Shown: piece by piece, positions 1 through 12,115 of the stretch
Layout of the letters: each line of letters opens with the position of its first letter
Position numbering within the stretch: position 1 is the first letter of the stretch
Translations under genes and position numbers: made by a program
Source of the DNA: Coriolopsis trogii
Lineage: Eukaryota > Basidiomycota > Agaricomycetes > Polyporales > Polyporaceae
Assembly (NCBI GenBank): GCA_020543525.1
Contig: JAHYIO010000039.1
Coordinates: forward strand, 1,922,001-1,986,000
Direction: 5' to 3'
DNA: 64,000 nucleotides
Notes under the pieces: generated by a model
The model's input: the letters and a program-made list of their open reading frames with translations, nothing else
The model's database searches: none
Told to the model about the DNA's origin: nothing

Positions 1-776
1 TGCGAGCACGGAAACTCAAGGAGACGTGTCGCAGAGATAATGTGCATAGAACGTGTGTACGTACTGGAAATCGCTGTGAACGCCTTGAGTTCCCTCGGGC
101 ACTGAGGTCTGGGAGTGGTAATCGGGCGTTGCTTAGAGCTATCGAAGTTATCCTGCTCGTATGGGTTGGCAACAGTGGAGGTGGTCCCTGGTCAAGACGG
201 TGGTCAAGGCGCACCACCGTGGCGATAGAGCACGTGCGGCACAGCAATGAGGTCACTGTAGCAAGCTCAGCTGACGCCGTCGGCCATCGTGCGTCGGCAG
301 CGACTACGACGACCCCAGAATACTTACTGCGATGCATCTCTCTTTCTTCCGCTCACCACCCGCCCCATCTCTTCCGCCGTCAACGTTGCTTCATCCAGTC
401 TTCTTCACCCGCCGATAACGGACTGCTCAGCGAGCCTAGCTCTGCACCCTTGCGCTCCGAAGGAAGCACGTTCGTGGAGACAGCATATAGAGAAACTCTG
501 ATGGGGCTGTTTTCGACCTTGGGACTATTTTCGACGCTGTCCACGCAGATACTCACGAGGACGGGCATTGGTTTCTTCTCGGACAGAGAAGGTGAGTGGT
601 CCATCGTGCTCAGGTCGTCGCTGCTTCTCCCCGGCCATCATGTGAGGCTCTGATCACGGCAGCGCCGGCTTCGGGCGTGCGCGCGCCGCATGCGAGCACG
701 CTGATTGTCAATCCCAGCGCGGTGGTCTTCGAAGCGAAGCGGTTGAGCATCCGAACATCTGAATGAAGTCTTGAAA
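1..776. other. No recognisable gene
   Basis: Open frames exist here on both strands, the longest being 203 codons on the plus strand from position 42. None shows a recognisable domain, a plausible exon structure or a start context, so I read this as intergenic sequence or the tail of a gene outside the window. Confidence 0.4.
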
Positions 777-779
777 TGA

Positions 780-787
780 TATATAAG
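780..787 (+). promoter_or_regulatory. TATA box of the phosphatase-fold gene
   Basis: TATATAAG lies about 70 bp upstream of the ATG at 857, a usual spacing for fungal TATA-type promoters. Assigned by sequence and position only. Confidence 0.5.
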
Positions 788-856
788 ATGCCGCACCCGG
801 GTCTTTTGGCCCAGGTGACGGACGTCTTGCCCGCTACAACCCCCCGAGTCGCCGCC

Positions 857-2115
857 ATGTTGTCCCTCGCGTCCCTTTTGGGATTCCTGACTCTGTCGCT
901 GACGACTGGCGTAGTCTCTGCCGCTCAGACGATGCGTATCGCGACCTACAACCTCCGTTACGACTCCAAGCCGGATAGCATCAGCGTCCAGCAGACGTTG
1001 CAGAACCTCCCGGACCCGCTTCAAGCCCCCACATACTATGGTGCCAAGGGCGAGCAGCCATGGAGCACACGGCGCATCAAGGTCTTCCAGCACCTTGAGC
1101 AGGAGGGGGTTGTTCTTGCCGGTGAGTTCATTCGTGATGGCACAGTCGTAGCCACGTCTGAGGAACGTCGAAGGCTTCCAGGAGGCCTTGGTGCGTCAGG
1201 TCACAGATCTCGCGACGCTTTTCGGAGATGGTTGGGGATGGGTCGGTGTCGGCCGTGACGATGGTGTCGCTGCTGGAGAGTTTAGCCCCATATTCTACAA
1301 GAAGTATGTCTTGTCACGCAATTCCTCCGGCGATGGTCGTTTGACCAGTCTTTTACAGGTCAGCTGTGGAGCTTGTCTCAAACGACTCTTTCTGGCTTTC
1401 GTGAGTCCTGCCATCAGCTTCCGCTCGAGTTGCCTCACATACCCATGCGTCTCATCAATGATCAGAAACACGCCTTTCGAGCCGTCCAGGTTCCCAGGAG
1501 CGGGCTCCTTCCGTGTCTGCACTGCCACGAGCATGATCCTGAAAAGCAACCCAGGGGCACCTGTGCACTTCACGTACCTCAACACCCATTTGGATGATCA
1601 ATCAGATGACCAGCGTCGTCTCGCGGCCTCGATGATGCTCGTGCGAGCGCGCTACGAGGCTCACAAGACGGGCGGGCCCGTGATCGTCACTGGCGACTTC
1701 AACAGCCCCGCGACGGGGACTGATTCGGGGGCGTACCAAATCATCACCGGACAGATTCCTCCTGTCGCCGTTAACGCCACCTTTGCGGCCAAGTACGCGG
1801 TCCCGGAAGGCACGCTCCCCGACTTTACCATGGTCGATCTCAAGGGGCAGACGCCTCGCGAAGCAATTTCTGGCGAGTACGCGACCTACACTGGGTTCAA
1901 CGCGCCTGGAGACGCCTCTGTGTACACCCGTATCGACTTCGTGTACGGTGGTAGTAATGGCAAATGGTGAGTGACGCCAGTCTTGTGGCTGCAGTAGATC
2001 CTAAAGTCTCTTCCCTAGGACCGCGAGCCGATACCATGTTGGATCGTCTCTCAACGATGACGGTGTCCTTGCAAGCGACCACCGTCCTGTATTCGCGGAC
2101 ATTACATTGCATTGA
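857..2115 (+). CDS. Secreted endonuclease/exonuclease/phosphatase-fold protein
   Basis: The ATG in a GCCGCCATG context opens a hydrophobic signal peptide ending near VVSA, followed by MRIATYNLRYD, the first strand of the endonuclease/exonuclease/phosphatase fold. The frame then shifts through short introns: about 1121-1171 (rejoining as GFQEALVRQVTDL), from about 1305 with GTATGT, about 1400-1465 (rejoining at NTPFEPSRFPGAGSFR), and from 1968. Catalytic signatures are visible: LNTHLDDQS, VIVTGDFNSP and, in the last exon, the terminal SDHRPVFAD motif with the catalytic Asp-His pair. The protein is about 300 residues, normal for the secreted fungal members. The fold includes phosphodiesterases, phosphatases and nucleases, and the substrate cannot be told from this sequence. 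No disabling mutation was seen. The next gene is on the same strand about 0.5 kb downstream. Confidence 0.85.
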
Positions 2116-2631
2116 ATGGCGTGTATCGATGTTTCATGTGGGAACTTCCTAACACTGTACATGTAGAATATCTTGTTGTATCGCATCTCATGGAATGTTC
2201 AAGTTGAGGATGTGCTTACTATCGATGTAACAATGGAAACGTTAGCATGCCTTTTACACACTGCAGGTTGCTTCCCAACACTTGACTATCGCTACTTGAT
2301 CACCGTGGACATTGTTCCCTCCTCGTGAGCTATCTTCTGCATCTACTGTATGTGGTCCATGCGGTTGAGATGACAATGAGAAAAAGCCGAGGCCACGCAG
2401 ATGCCATGTGTTCCGTTCGAGTAAACGGTTGTTTATTGCTCCAAGTCCCAGTGAGCAGCGATACTTACAGAGTAAGAACGGACATAAGCCTGGGATAAGA
2501 TCGATGTTAGCGAAGTAGGGCCGGACAGCCGACCGCCTGCACCTGAGCCGCGGCTATATGAAGCACTCTCTGCTCTCTGCCCTCATGCCCTCTGACGACT
2601 CCTGCCCCGCTCATCTGCTGACGACCCAAAC
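2116..2631. other. Intergenic, promoter of the Yop1-like gene
   Basis: No coding signal was recognised. A TATA-like CTATATGAAG near 2553 lies about 80 bp before the ATG at 2632 and is the likely core promoter of the next gene. Confidence 0.4.
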
Positions 2632-3758
2632 ATGATCTTCTACCTCATATTCCGAATCATTAGGTGTGTCTGATGTCCGCTCTGCACACCTCAGGGGCTC
2701 AACGGCGACAAGCGCGACCACAGCATTCCTCTACCCAGGCTACGCGTCGTACAAGACACTCTCACAGCGACCAGCGTCGGAGGCAGAGCTCGAGCGATGG
2801 CTGATGTACTGGAGTGTGCTCGGATGCATCGTAGCCGTGGAATATGTCGCTGAATGGCTTGTCTCATGGTGCGTCCATACAAAGCCTCGTTGGTTTGCGT
2901 CAATGCTGAACGAATGACATACAAAGGCTACCGCTATACTACCCCCTCAAGACCATATTCCTCCTCTACCTCGCTCTTCCCCAGACGGCAGGCTCCGCCT
3001 GGCTCTACCAAACGCAGCTCCGGCCCTTCTTCGCCGCGCACGAGACGCAGATCGACTCGGCGCTCGCCCAGGCCAAAGTGTACCTCTACAACTACATCCA
3101 ACGCCTCCTCCGCCGCGGCTGGGAGCAGGTCTCCGGGGCCGCCCTCCAGATGCAGACGCAGCCCACCGGGCCGTCCCCGCTCGAGGAAGAGGCCGCGACG
3201 CACACGGGCGCTCCGCCGACGATGAACGACCCCGTCTCCGGCCCGGCGCACCTCGTCGCGGGCCTCTGGAGCACGTATGGCCCTGGCATCCTCGCTGGGG
3301 GCGCGGCGCTCCTCACGCAGGCGCAGGCATCCGCTGCGCGCGCGGCCGCGAACGCTGGGTCCTCCGCACCTGCGCCCGCGCGCTCTTCGAACACGCGGAA
3401 GGGGAGCAGCAGCAGCTTGGACGAGCGGCGGCGGCAGCTCGAGGCGGAGCTGGCTGCGCTTGAGCGGGAGCAGGGCCCGGCGGCGGGGTACGATGTGTCG
3501 TCTGTGACGTCGAGCCCGGCGTTCGAGACGGTGCCGATGCCGCCTGCAGATGCGGGGCGGTCGCGCGGGTCGTCGTCGAGCAGCGGGGGGAACGCGAACG
3601 CGAAGTCGACGTTTGAGGAGGTGGAGGTCCCGAGTGATATGGAGGGGGACTTGCCGGGGCACCCGATTGGGCAGAGGCCGGAGGAGGCGAGGAGGACGAG
3701 CTGGTTCGGGTGGGGCGGCGCTGGTGCCTCTGGGTACGAACGGGTGAAGGAGGATTGA
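2632..3758 (+). CDS. TB2/DP1/HVA22 family (Yop1/REEP-like) ER membrane-shaping protein
   Basis: A short first exon (MIFYLIFRIIR) is followed after an intron by FLYPGYASYKTLSQRP, ELERWLMYWSVLG and FEYVAEWL-type sequence, then a second intron and the segment YYPLKTIFLLYLALPQTAGS. This order of hydrophobic hairpins and the LPQTAGS turn is diagnostic of the TB2/DP1/HVA22 family, whose yeast member Yop1 bends tubular ER membrane by hairpin insertion. After the conserved domain (about residues 1-130) comes a long low-complexity, Ala/Ser-rich and charged C-terminal tail with a predicted coiled coil around DERRRQLEAELAALEREQ, ending SGYERVKED. The tail is longer than in yeast Yop1 and very GC-rich. 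A decayed copy of this gene's 3' end sits at about 9025-9180, so this gene took part in the local segmental duplication. Confidence 0.9.
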
Positions 3759-4157
3759 GGACTGGGGCGGGGAAGATTGGTGGTGAGTGTTAGGTACCGT
3801 TGTCGCCACCTCATCCTGGATTTGTTCACGGACACGCTCACAACGGTTTGGCTCTCGCTCGCATTCGCATCCTCGGCTCTCTGTATTTAGTGCGTGCTGT
3901 AATGCTATCGGGGAGTCCAGGTCGCACCGACACGCATTCTCGTCTGTTTATTACCCCTCTCTAGAACAAGTACATGTTCACGTAGACTCCAATCGTAATG
4001 TGTAAGTACGACTTGCCCGAGGAATCCTGGGCGACACATCAACTTCAAGGCATGGACGATATCCTATACATGGTGTACTATTCTGCAAGACCAGACCTTA
4101 TCCTATGCAGCCGTGTCCCCGTACTGCTCCAGGATATACATACATATTACGCGAAAG
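3759..4157. other. Convergent intergenic region
   Basis: This is the 3' flank shared by the plus-strand Yop1-like gene and the minus-strand F-box gene. The homology with the inverted copy B starts inside it, at about 4087. No gene was recognised. Confidence 0.4.
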
Positions 4158-7100
4158 CTAGCACGACTCTGCACCGGAAGCAAGCTCGGACTCAGCGGAC
4201 TGGATAACATCACGGAACCGGTAGAAACGCAATGTGTGAGAACTAACAGCGGCCATCGTCTCTCCGTCCTCAGAGAACACCACATTTCGGAAATGGAGGC
4301 CCGAAGGAGCCTTGAGCGTGGTTATGCACTTCCCATCCCCAGTCCGATAGATGTATATCCCTCCACGCCGGGTTAGAACGAGGTGTTCGCCCGAAGGCGA
4401 GAAGCGTCCGTCATAGACGTGATCTACAAGTTGTTGGAGCGGATCGCGGGCGCCGCCGAAACGCGAGGTTGGGATGAAGAATGCTCCCACCACTTCCGTG
4501 GGCCATATGTGGTTGTCGTCCCGCAATCCGACCGCAGCTAGGGTGCCGTGAGGAGAGATTGCCAGAAGATCCAGACTGCTGCTGCCCAAGGTGTGGGAAA
4601 ATGACTGGGCGTTGAGTAAGATGTGATGAGGCTCCACGGGCGCAGCGGAGTCGCCGGAGCTTCTGCGCGTGAGGTCCCAGAGATAAGCAGTCCGACATTG
4701 AGGGCAGAAACAAACAAGGCCGTCGCTATCGTCGATAAACTTCACGTTCGTGACTGGGAGGTGACATTGCGTATCACGCGACGGGCCTCCGCCTCTTTTG
4801 GATAGGTTTGCGCATGGGGTTCCTATCGTCGCGTGCCACCATTCGCTAGTAGAGGTGTTTAGAACATACAGCGTGTAGCTGTTCAATGCGCAAACCAGGA
4901 AATCTCTGTTGGGGGACACATGGAAGCCTCCCTTCGGGTGGAGTGCTAGTGCCAGTGACGCGAAGAAAGAATCTCGGAAGCCCCGCTGCCCAACAATCCG
5001 ATTGCAGACTGTATACGTGGTGGAGTTCCAGATAGTCATCACCCAATATCGCGCAGAGACAGTGACATGATAGATTTCGAAAAGAGCGATGGTTCCGCAG
5101 GATCCCCAGATTATGGTCATCACTCGGCCTTCTGTGAGAGTAGATGGCGCTGTCGTATCCACATCAAGTTGTATAGACTCACTGGCACCTATGTTAAGGG
5201 TGGCGACGTGCTGATCTTTCTCGGTGTCCCAGATGATGACACAACTTTGAGAGGACGCCCCCGTCACAGCTAACCGTGCGCATAGCCGGCCATCGGGAGA
5301 GAAGGGGAATGACGGCATGTAATCGGAACCGAAGTCAGCGAATCCTTTGTCCCATTGAGCCTTGGGAGTACCCGTCCGACAATCCCAATAGATTGTTGAG
5401 TAGCCACCAGAGCTTATTGCCCATCTCGCATCGGGTGATAGACAGGAGGTGGCGATCAGGTCGACGTGGTCATCCATCATATGCATGTCGTCTATCGAAG
5501 TCAACCATCAGAGCTTCGCAATGCAGAAACATATTGACTGGTTACATAGCACCACGTACCATCGGCATACTCTACAAAGAAGCTATTTGTCCTACGCAGT
5601 GTTGCGAACAAGGGTTGCAGTCGTAGCTTCCAGGTGCGCGTAGTATGTCGGTTGGCTGGAGGCAGCGAGAGGCTAAGTGATCGAAACGTGGAAACGCGGA
5701 GGAGGGCGTGTTCCAGGTCCTCACAAAGTCTCACAAACTCGTTGAAGTGGAGGTGTAGCAGATCGGTGAAGACAGTTGGCAATGACTGAGCTCGTCCCAT
5801 GCGAACGACTGCGAGATTTGGGAAGTAGTCGCTTTGGACACATTGCGTGATATAGCGTATCATCGAGCTGTAATCATCCCACTGGTTTGTCGTTTTGACC
5901 GATAGGGAGAAAGTGTGTAGAGAGTTGTAGAAGGCGGGATTTGGGAGCATTGGTAGTAGCCGCGACGAACCCGCTGTGACGGATCCGGAACACTCAATCC
6001 TCCAATCCCACATTGAACAATATCCATTAATTGCTTACTCGGTGCATCAATCAAAATCTGCTCCGGCGATTCCACGACCGTCAGAAACTCCAATGTGTTG
6101 TGGGTAGCCCGGATGAGATCATGGACCAATGACTCATCGCAGGATTCCTGACGATATCGGTTCAGCACTGGTTCCATGACGGGCCGTAGATACTCACCAC
6201 CTGCAATGATGACAGACGCAAAGTCGACGTTGACCTGATGCTCATAGGCATATACGGCCCTGATTCTAGGCTCACATCTTCCAGAATCAGGGATCGCAAA
6301 GAGGGAAGGCGGCAGAGAATTGCCACAGCTTGAGATGAAGAGTTGAAGCGGGCATTGCCAAGAGAGAGTGTGTGCATGAGTGTGTATAGGGGGAGACAAG
6401 ACCTGACTATCCTGCCTGCCAGTGTAACCGAGCCCACAGCAACCTTATAGAAATGCCATTCGCGCACATTTGGGAGCTGGTGCAGTAGGACTGTGAGGGC
6501 TGTCTGGGGTAGCCCCCTTGCATCCGACACCCTCACACCCTCGACCAGGGCACACAGCTCCGGTGACGATTGAAACACCGACAGCAAAGATAGTAGATCT
6601 GCCTGTGACGAGAGTAGCACAACGCGGAAGAGATGAAGGCGGCTTCGAGGGACCCATGTCCGGCAGACGAGTGAGCAGGCCAGGAGAGTGCGGCGATCGT
6701 GCCGGCTTTCGTCTATGACCTTCTCCGCGAGCTCGATGGGAACTCTAGGGTGTTCCATGACCAACGAGGTGGCAAAGGGCAGCGTCGAGGACGAGGACGA
6801 GGTAGGGGCAAATCCAAGGAGCCTCGTGGGATCTTCTTCAGGGCTGCCGCCAGATACTGACGAGCAGCGTCTCGACAAGCGCCGTGGTGAACTTTGTTGC
6901 CACTTGTACTGCAGGAACGCATTCGGACAAGCGACCTCTCGTGTACTACAAGTCACAAGCGCGAGTCTTCAGACACAGGCTGATACATCGATCTCTGCTG
7001 CGCCTTCCCCACCATACATTCCGGAAATGTATGCAGCCGTCACAAGGCCGAGCCGCGAAACACACACACATGGCTCCTCAAAATGAAGCGCGTTCCGAGT

Positions 7101-8356
7101 TCGCCATCCAGCTTCGAATCGGTGACAATCAAGTTGGATCGTGCTGAGATGGTTTGTCGCCAAGACGAGGCACCTTGCACAAGGATCGCAAGCAAGCGCA
7201 AGCGCACGGACCGCTGGTTTTGCATTATACGCGTAACAACGACATGAAAAATATTGATTAGCATACGGCTTTGCACATCGGGCTATATACAAGGAGGAAT
7301 CTACGGAGAACTCGCCAATTAGGGCCACCGCTGGCAGGGATAGCATATGCGTAGAAAGCCGAGCTGAACGTGAAGACCTATAAGTAAGCAGGACCCAGGA
7401 AGGCGGGTAGTGGGAGAGATGTTCATCAGAGGCGAGCAGTGCCAGTTCATATGTGTAGAAGAGCATAGACGTGATGACGCGAGGCTGCGAGAGGAATGTG
7501 TCAGAGGAGACATGAGCTGCTGCAGAGCAACGCAGACACGGCACTAGCGGCGACAGAGGGGAGTGTTAGCGTATCTGAGGAGCTTGCATGATAGCGAGGA
7601 GAGAAAGGCGAGATACGTACGAGCTTATTCTGCTGTCGTGCCGGAGAGTGAGAGTAGACGGTGTCCCGACTACGGAGCAACGGGCAAAACGCCATGAGGA
7701 TTTGCAGAGCACTAGACAAGGCGAGTGTCCATCGTTCCTCCCGTCCCGTGGGGGACACGGGCTAACTGAGATTGAGGTATGATCACAGATGAGACCGTGA
7801 GAGAGAATGAGAGGAGTCCCTGAAATGAGACGGAGAATCGCACCTCGCCAAGCTCTGGAGACCAATGTCCAAGCCTTCGTAATGTGCGTTTCACTTGAGC
7901 GCGTCCTGTAGATTTGTCTGATTCACGATTATATGTGGCTGAATTGCATGATCATATTTCTCGCTGAGCTCCTGATATAAGTAGCAAACTTGCGGGTGTA
8001 AAATTGCGAACACGTACCAGTACGAGGTAATCTGGAGGAGATATACTGGCAGACGCGTGACCCTTATTGTAGGTACTGCGTGGACTTGCGATGTGAGATA
8101 TGCCGCGGGCTGTACAAGACTGTACGGAGAAGCACTCCAGTGCGTCGCGTGGAGAGAGCCAGGTGCGCATAGCCGAAGACACAGCATGCAAAGCACGACA
8201 GCAAGAGCGGAAAAAACGAGCAGGAATATTAGAAGTTCGATATGCCATGATGCCAGTGCAAGAGCGTGAATGAGTGCGGGTCGAATGGTCTTGCGACAAG
8301 AAAGGTGGTGGTGGTCGAAGCCTAAGGACAGGACATGCGCCGGGTGCGCGCGCGCA
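4087..8356 (-). repeat. Arm A of a 4.2 kb inverted duplication
   Basis: Read on the minus strand, this block matches 20606-24724 on the plus strand almost base for base, including non-coding sequence upstream of the F-box gene. The homology ends near GGTCTGGTCTTG at the gene's 3' side and near a GCGCGCGC run with CGCATGTCCTG at the 5' side. Differences include an extra 150 bp or so in arm A near 7620-7770 that is absent from B, and about 40 bp in B (near 21785-21825) absent from A. The arms are separated by about 12.2 kb of single-copy genes. Confidence 0.9.
4158..6758 (-). CDS. F-box protein with C-terminal WD40-like propeller (copy A)
   Basis: The start MEHPRVPIELAEKVID is followed by LLACSLVCRTWVPRSRLHLFR, a typical basidiomycete F-box (about residues 3-45) expected to bind Skp1 in an SCF ubiquitin ligase. 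A leucine-rich middle region follows (about residues 50-200). After an intron with donor GTGAGTATC come a short exon containing SLVHDLIRATHNTLEFL and a third exon (about 5501-6013). The last exon (4158 to about 5500) encodes a beta-propeller with repeated units such as DLIATSCLSPDARWAI and STIYWDCRTGTPKAQWD, ending in FRDVIQSAESELASGAESC. Total length is about 830 residues and no internal stop was noticed. This is the family from which copies B, A2, C and D derive. The degradation target is unknown. Confidence 0.8.
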
Positions 8357-8400
8357 AGTAAACGCACGAAGGCCATTGCGCGAGCCGGAGCTCTCACACG
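6760..8400 (-). other. Upstream spacer of copy A, no recognised gene
   Basis: This is the non-coding-looking half of duplication arm A. A minus-strand open frame of 168 codons (7891-8397) contains a hydrophobic stretch (IELLIFLLVFSALAVVLCML) that is conserved in arm B at about 20714-20860, but the downstream frame differs between the arms and I recognise no domain. It may be a dead gene or a long leader of the F-box gene. Confidence 0.35.
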
Positions 8401-8406
8401 CTCCCT

Positions 8407-9022
8407 TCACTGCGACGACGACGACCGACTTTGTTGTTTTGTGCGCTCCTTGTCCGTGCTCGACAGGTTGTATTGGTACTGTGAGAAGTTGTCCACTTGA
8501 TATCAAGTTGGAGGAAGCTGATGTACATCCATTTGCACATACAGTACCTGTCCACAACATGATACTCGAGCCCGCGACGGATATTCTTGCTCGCGCGACC
8601 CCTCCATACGTCTACTGTGCTCGCGCATGCACTCAGCCCTGAAGGATCTAAGGAGAAAATACGGAGCACGGGTGCCGCGATGACCATTGGCATGCAGGTG
8701 AGTCTGAGGACAACGCTACGATCGTACACTCTCTCCGCGCAAGACTCGTGCCCCTGTACTATTCTCTTCTTGAGGTCTGGCTACGTTGTTAGAGTATTGT
8801 TCGAGGTGTTTGGGCCGCTCTATTCGTCAGGTCCCTACATGAAAACTCAGCTACTGTACAGAGGTGAGTTATCAACCCCTCCGACAACATACGGTGCCTG
8901 ACAACCACCTGGGACCCCATGTATCCCAGATATGCGAACTTCGGGCACGACGTATCGTTTGCGACGTCGAGCTCGCGCTGCGCGCGAGAATGTAGCGCTC
9001 CGATCGGCCGGGTTGGAGTGGA
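8407..9022. repeat. Segment X, about 0.6 kb, repeated inverted at 24770-25378
   Basis: The sequence from the GACGACGAC run at about 8415 to the CCGGCCGGGTTGG-like end near 9022 reappears as its reverse complement at 24770-25378. Relative to the F-box gene it lies upstream here but downstream in block B, so the two blocks are permuted versions of one another. A minus-strand open frame of about 110 codons is partly kept in both copies, but no function was recognised. Confidence 0.8.
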
Positions 9023-9024
9023 CG

Positions 9025-9180
9025 CGAATGCGAGTCAACTTTCGAGGAGGTATAAGCCCCGAACAATATGGAGGGCGACCTACGAGGACATCCGGTTGGG
9101 CGACGGACGGACGAGCCAGTTTGGTAGGTTGGGTGGGACGGCATAGCTAGCGCTGCTGGCTACGAGCCGGCTCTCATATC
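9025..9180 (+). pseudogene. Decayed 3' fragment of the Yop1-like gene
   Basis: This stretch aligns by eye with the last exon of the gene at 2632-3758. TTTCGAGGAGGTATAAG corresponds to the TTTGAGGAGGTGGAGG region, TATGGAGGGCGACCTACG to TATGGAGGGGGACTTGCC, and GGCTACGAGC to the terminal GGGTACGAAC. In-frame stops and indels show it is not coding. As with the intact pair, it is followed by a minus-strand F-box/propeller copy, so the ancestral duplicated unit contained the 3' end of the Yop1-like gene plus its convergent F-box neighbour. Confidence 0.75.
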
Positions 9181-9237
9181 GTGGACTCTTGCTACACTAC
9201 GCTGCATACGCTTAAAAGTGGTATGTACAGTCTGAAT

Positions 9238-9976
9238 CTATGCCGCAGAATCGGACGCGGACTCGGACTCAGCGGACTGGACAATCTCATGGAACGGGTA
9301 GAAATGGACCGATCCTCCATAAGTAGTCGCTGCCATCATCTCTCCATCTTCGGAAAACACGACCTGTAGGAAACCTTGATCCGCAGGGCATCCAAGCGTA
9401 GAAACGCGCTTCCCACCCTTCATCCGGTATATGTCCATCCCCCAGTTCTGGGTGACAACGCAATGTTCGCCAGAAGTCGAAAAGACGACCTTGTTTCCCT
9501 CAGCACAGATCGCAATGGGATCACGACGACAGTGTGGGTTGTCGGAGTCCGACACGGTGCCGGAGCGCGAGGGTGGCACGATGACTAACCCCCGTGGACC
9601 TCCAGTGTCCCACCACCTCAGACAGGCCATCATCCCGTCGGAGGAGATTGCAAGGAGTCTCTGGTATCTGATGGTTTCGGGAAAGAAGCACTTGTCGAGT
9701 AAGACGTGATGGAGGCTATACCCTTCCGGTGAATGTCCCCAATATGCACCCCATTCACAACAGCACGGAGCACAGGAGACGTCTCCAAGGCCGATAGCAG
9801 AGCTTGAAACTGCGCGTGACCGGTTATCTCTACGTTGCGGAAGAGGTGAAAGCGGCTTCGAGGAGTTCATGAACTTGAATGGCAGACCAGTGCACAGGCT
9901 AGGAGAGTACGGCGGGAGTCTGAGTTTGCGTCTATGATGTTCTCTGCAACCTCGATAGGGAGTCGAGCTTGTGCCA
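9238..9976 (-). pseudogene. F-box/propeller pseudogene A2 (internal deletion)
   Basis: The minus strand starts with MAQARLPIEVAENIIDANSD and RRTLLACALVCHSSS, a recognisable F-box, then meets a TGA where copy A has Trp. It continues as TPRSRFHLFRNVEI for about 50 more residues and jumps directly to the C-terminal propeller part (YSLHHVLLDKCFFPETIR through FHEIVQSAESESASDSAA). About 1.5 kb present in copies A, B and D (the middle exons and most propeller blades) is missing, and the two parts are in different frames. The propeller end is itself well kept, including STSGEHCVVTQNWGMDIYR. It lies next to the Yop1 fragment at 9025-9180, just as copy A lies next to the intact gene. Confidence 0.8.
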
Positions 9977-10397
9977 TAGTTGAAAGAGAGGACGAGTTGA
10001 ATACGAAGATCACTCACTATTGACTGGGAGCCTCGTGGGATCAGCACAAGGCCGACTACGGCCGAGCGCTAGGCAAGATTCACCACGGTCCACAAAGTTT
10101 GCCGTTGTCTCTATGAGAAGTATCGCAGTGGGGGGAAAGACAGGTTACATAATTTCCAAGTCGCACAACGTGTGTATGCGATATTAGAGTAGGATAATAG
10201 CGCAGGCCACCCAGCCGAAGTTAAATACAAGATTTGACTACGCGTACACTACTACTCAACTACTACTGCACTAGTACCGAACTACTAAATAAGAAACTGA
10301 AGAAAGACCTCCGTATATGGAGCGAGTGTAGGTGATAATGATACCAAATGAATGCAATTGTGCAATTATGAGCCCAATCATACCGGTGTGGGCAAAA
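9977..10397. other. Intergenic, AT-richer spacer
   Basis: No gene was recognised between the F-box pseudogene start and the 3' end of the peroxidase gene. A short run of CTACTACT-like repeats lies near 10250-10290. Confidence 0.4.
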
Positions 10398-11993
<1,596 letters not shown>

Positions 11994-12108
11994 TATGAAA
12001 TACCGAATGATAAGGATGGTACGTCTGCGAAGAGAATGCCCCTAAAGTCAACGAAGTAGAAAAAGAGGGCTGAGAGGGGCTGAGGGCAGCTTGCAACGCT
12101 ATAGCAGC

Positions 12109-12115
12109 TTTTATA
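12109..12115 (-). promoter_or_regulatory. TATA box of the manganese peroxidase gene
   Basis: TATAAAA on the minus strand lies about 117 bp upstream of the ATG at 11993. Position and sequence fit a core promoter. Metal- or stress-response elements further upstream were not assigned. Confidence 0.6.

Noticed and set aside
2934..3841. Long minus-strand frames (291 and 249 codons) over the Yop1-like gene
   Set aside because: Shadows of the GC-rich C-terminal tail. The plus strand has clear TB2/DP1 sequence.
7891..8397. 168-codon frame with a hydrophobic segment in the arm A spacer
   Set aside because: The counterpart in arm B is frame-disrupted and no family was recognised, so it was kept only as a note on the spacer.
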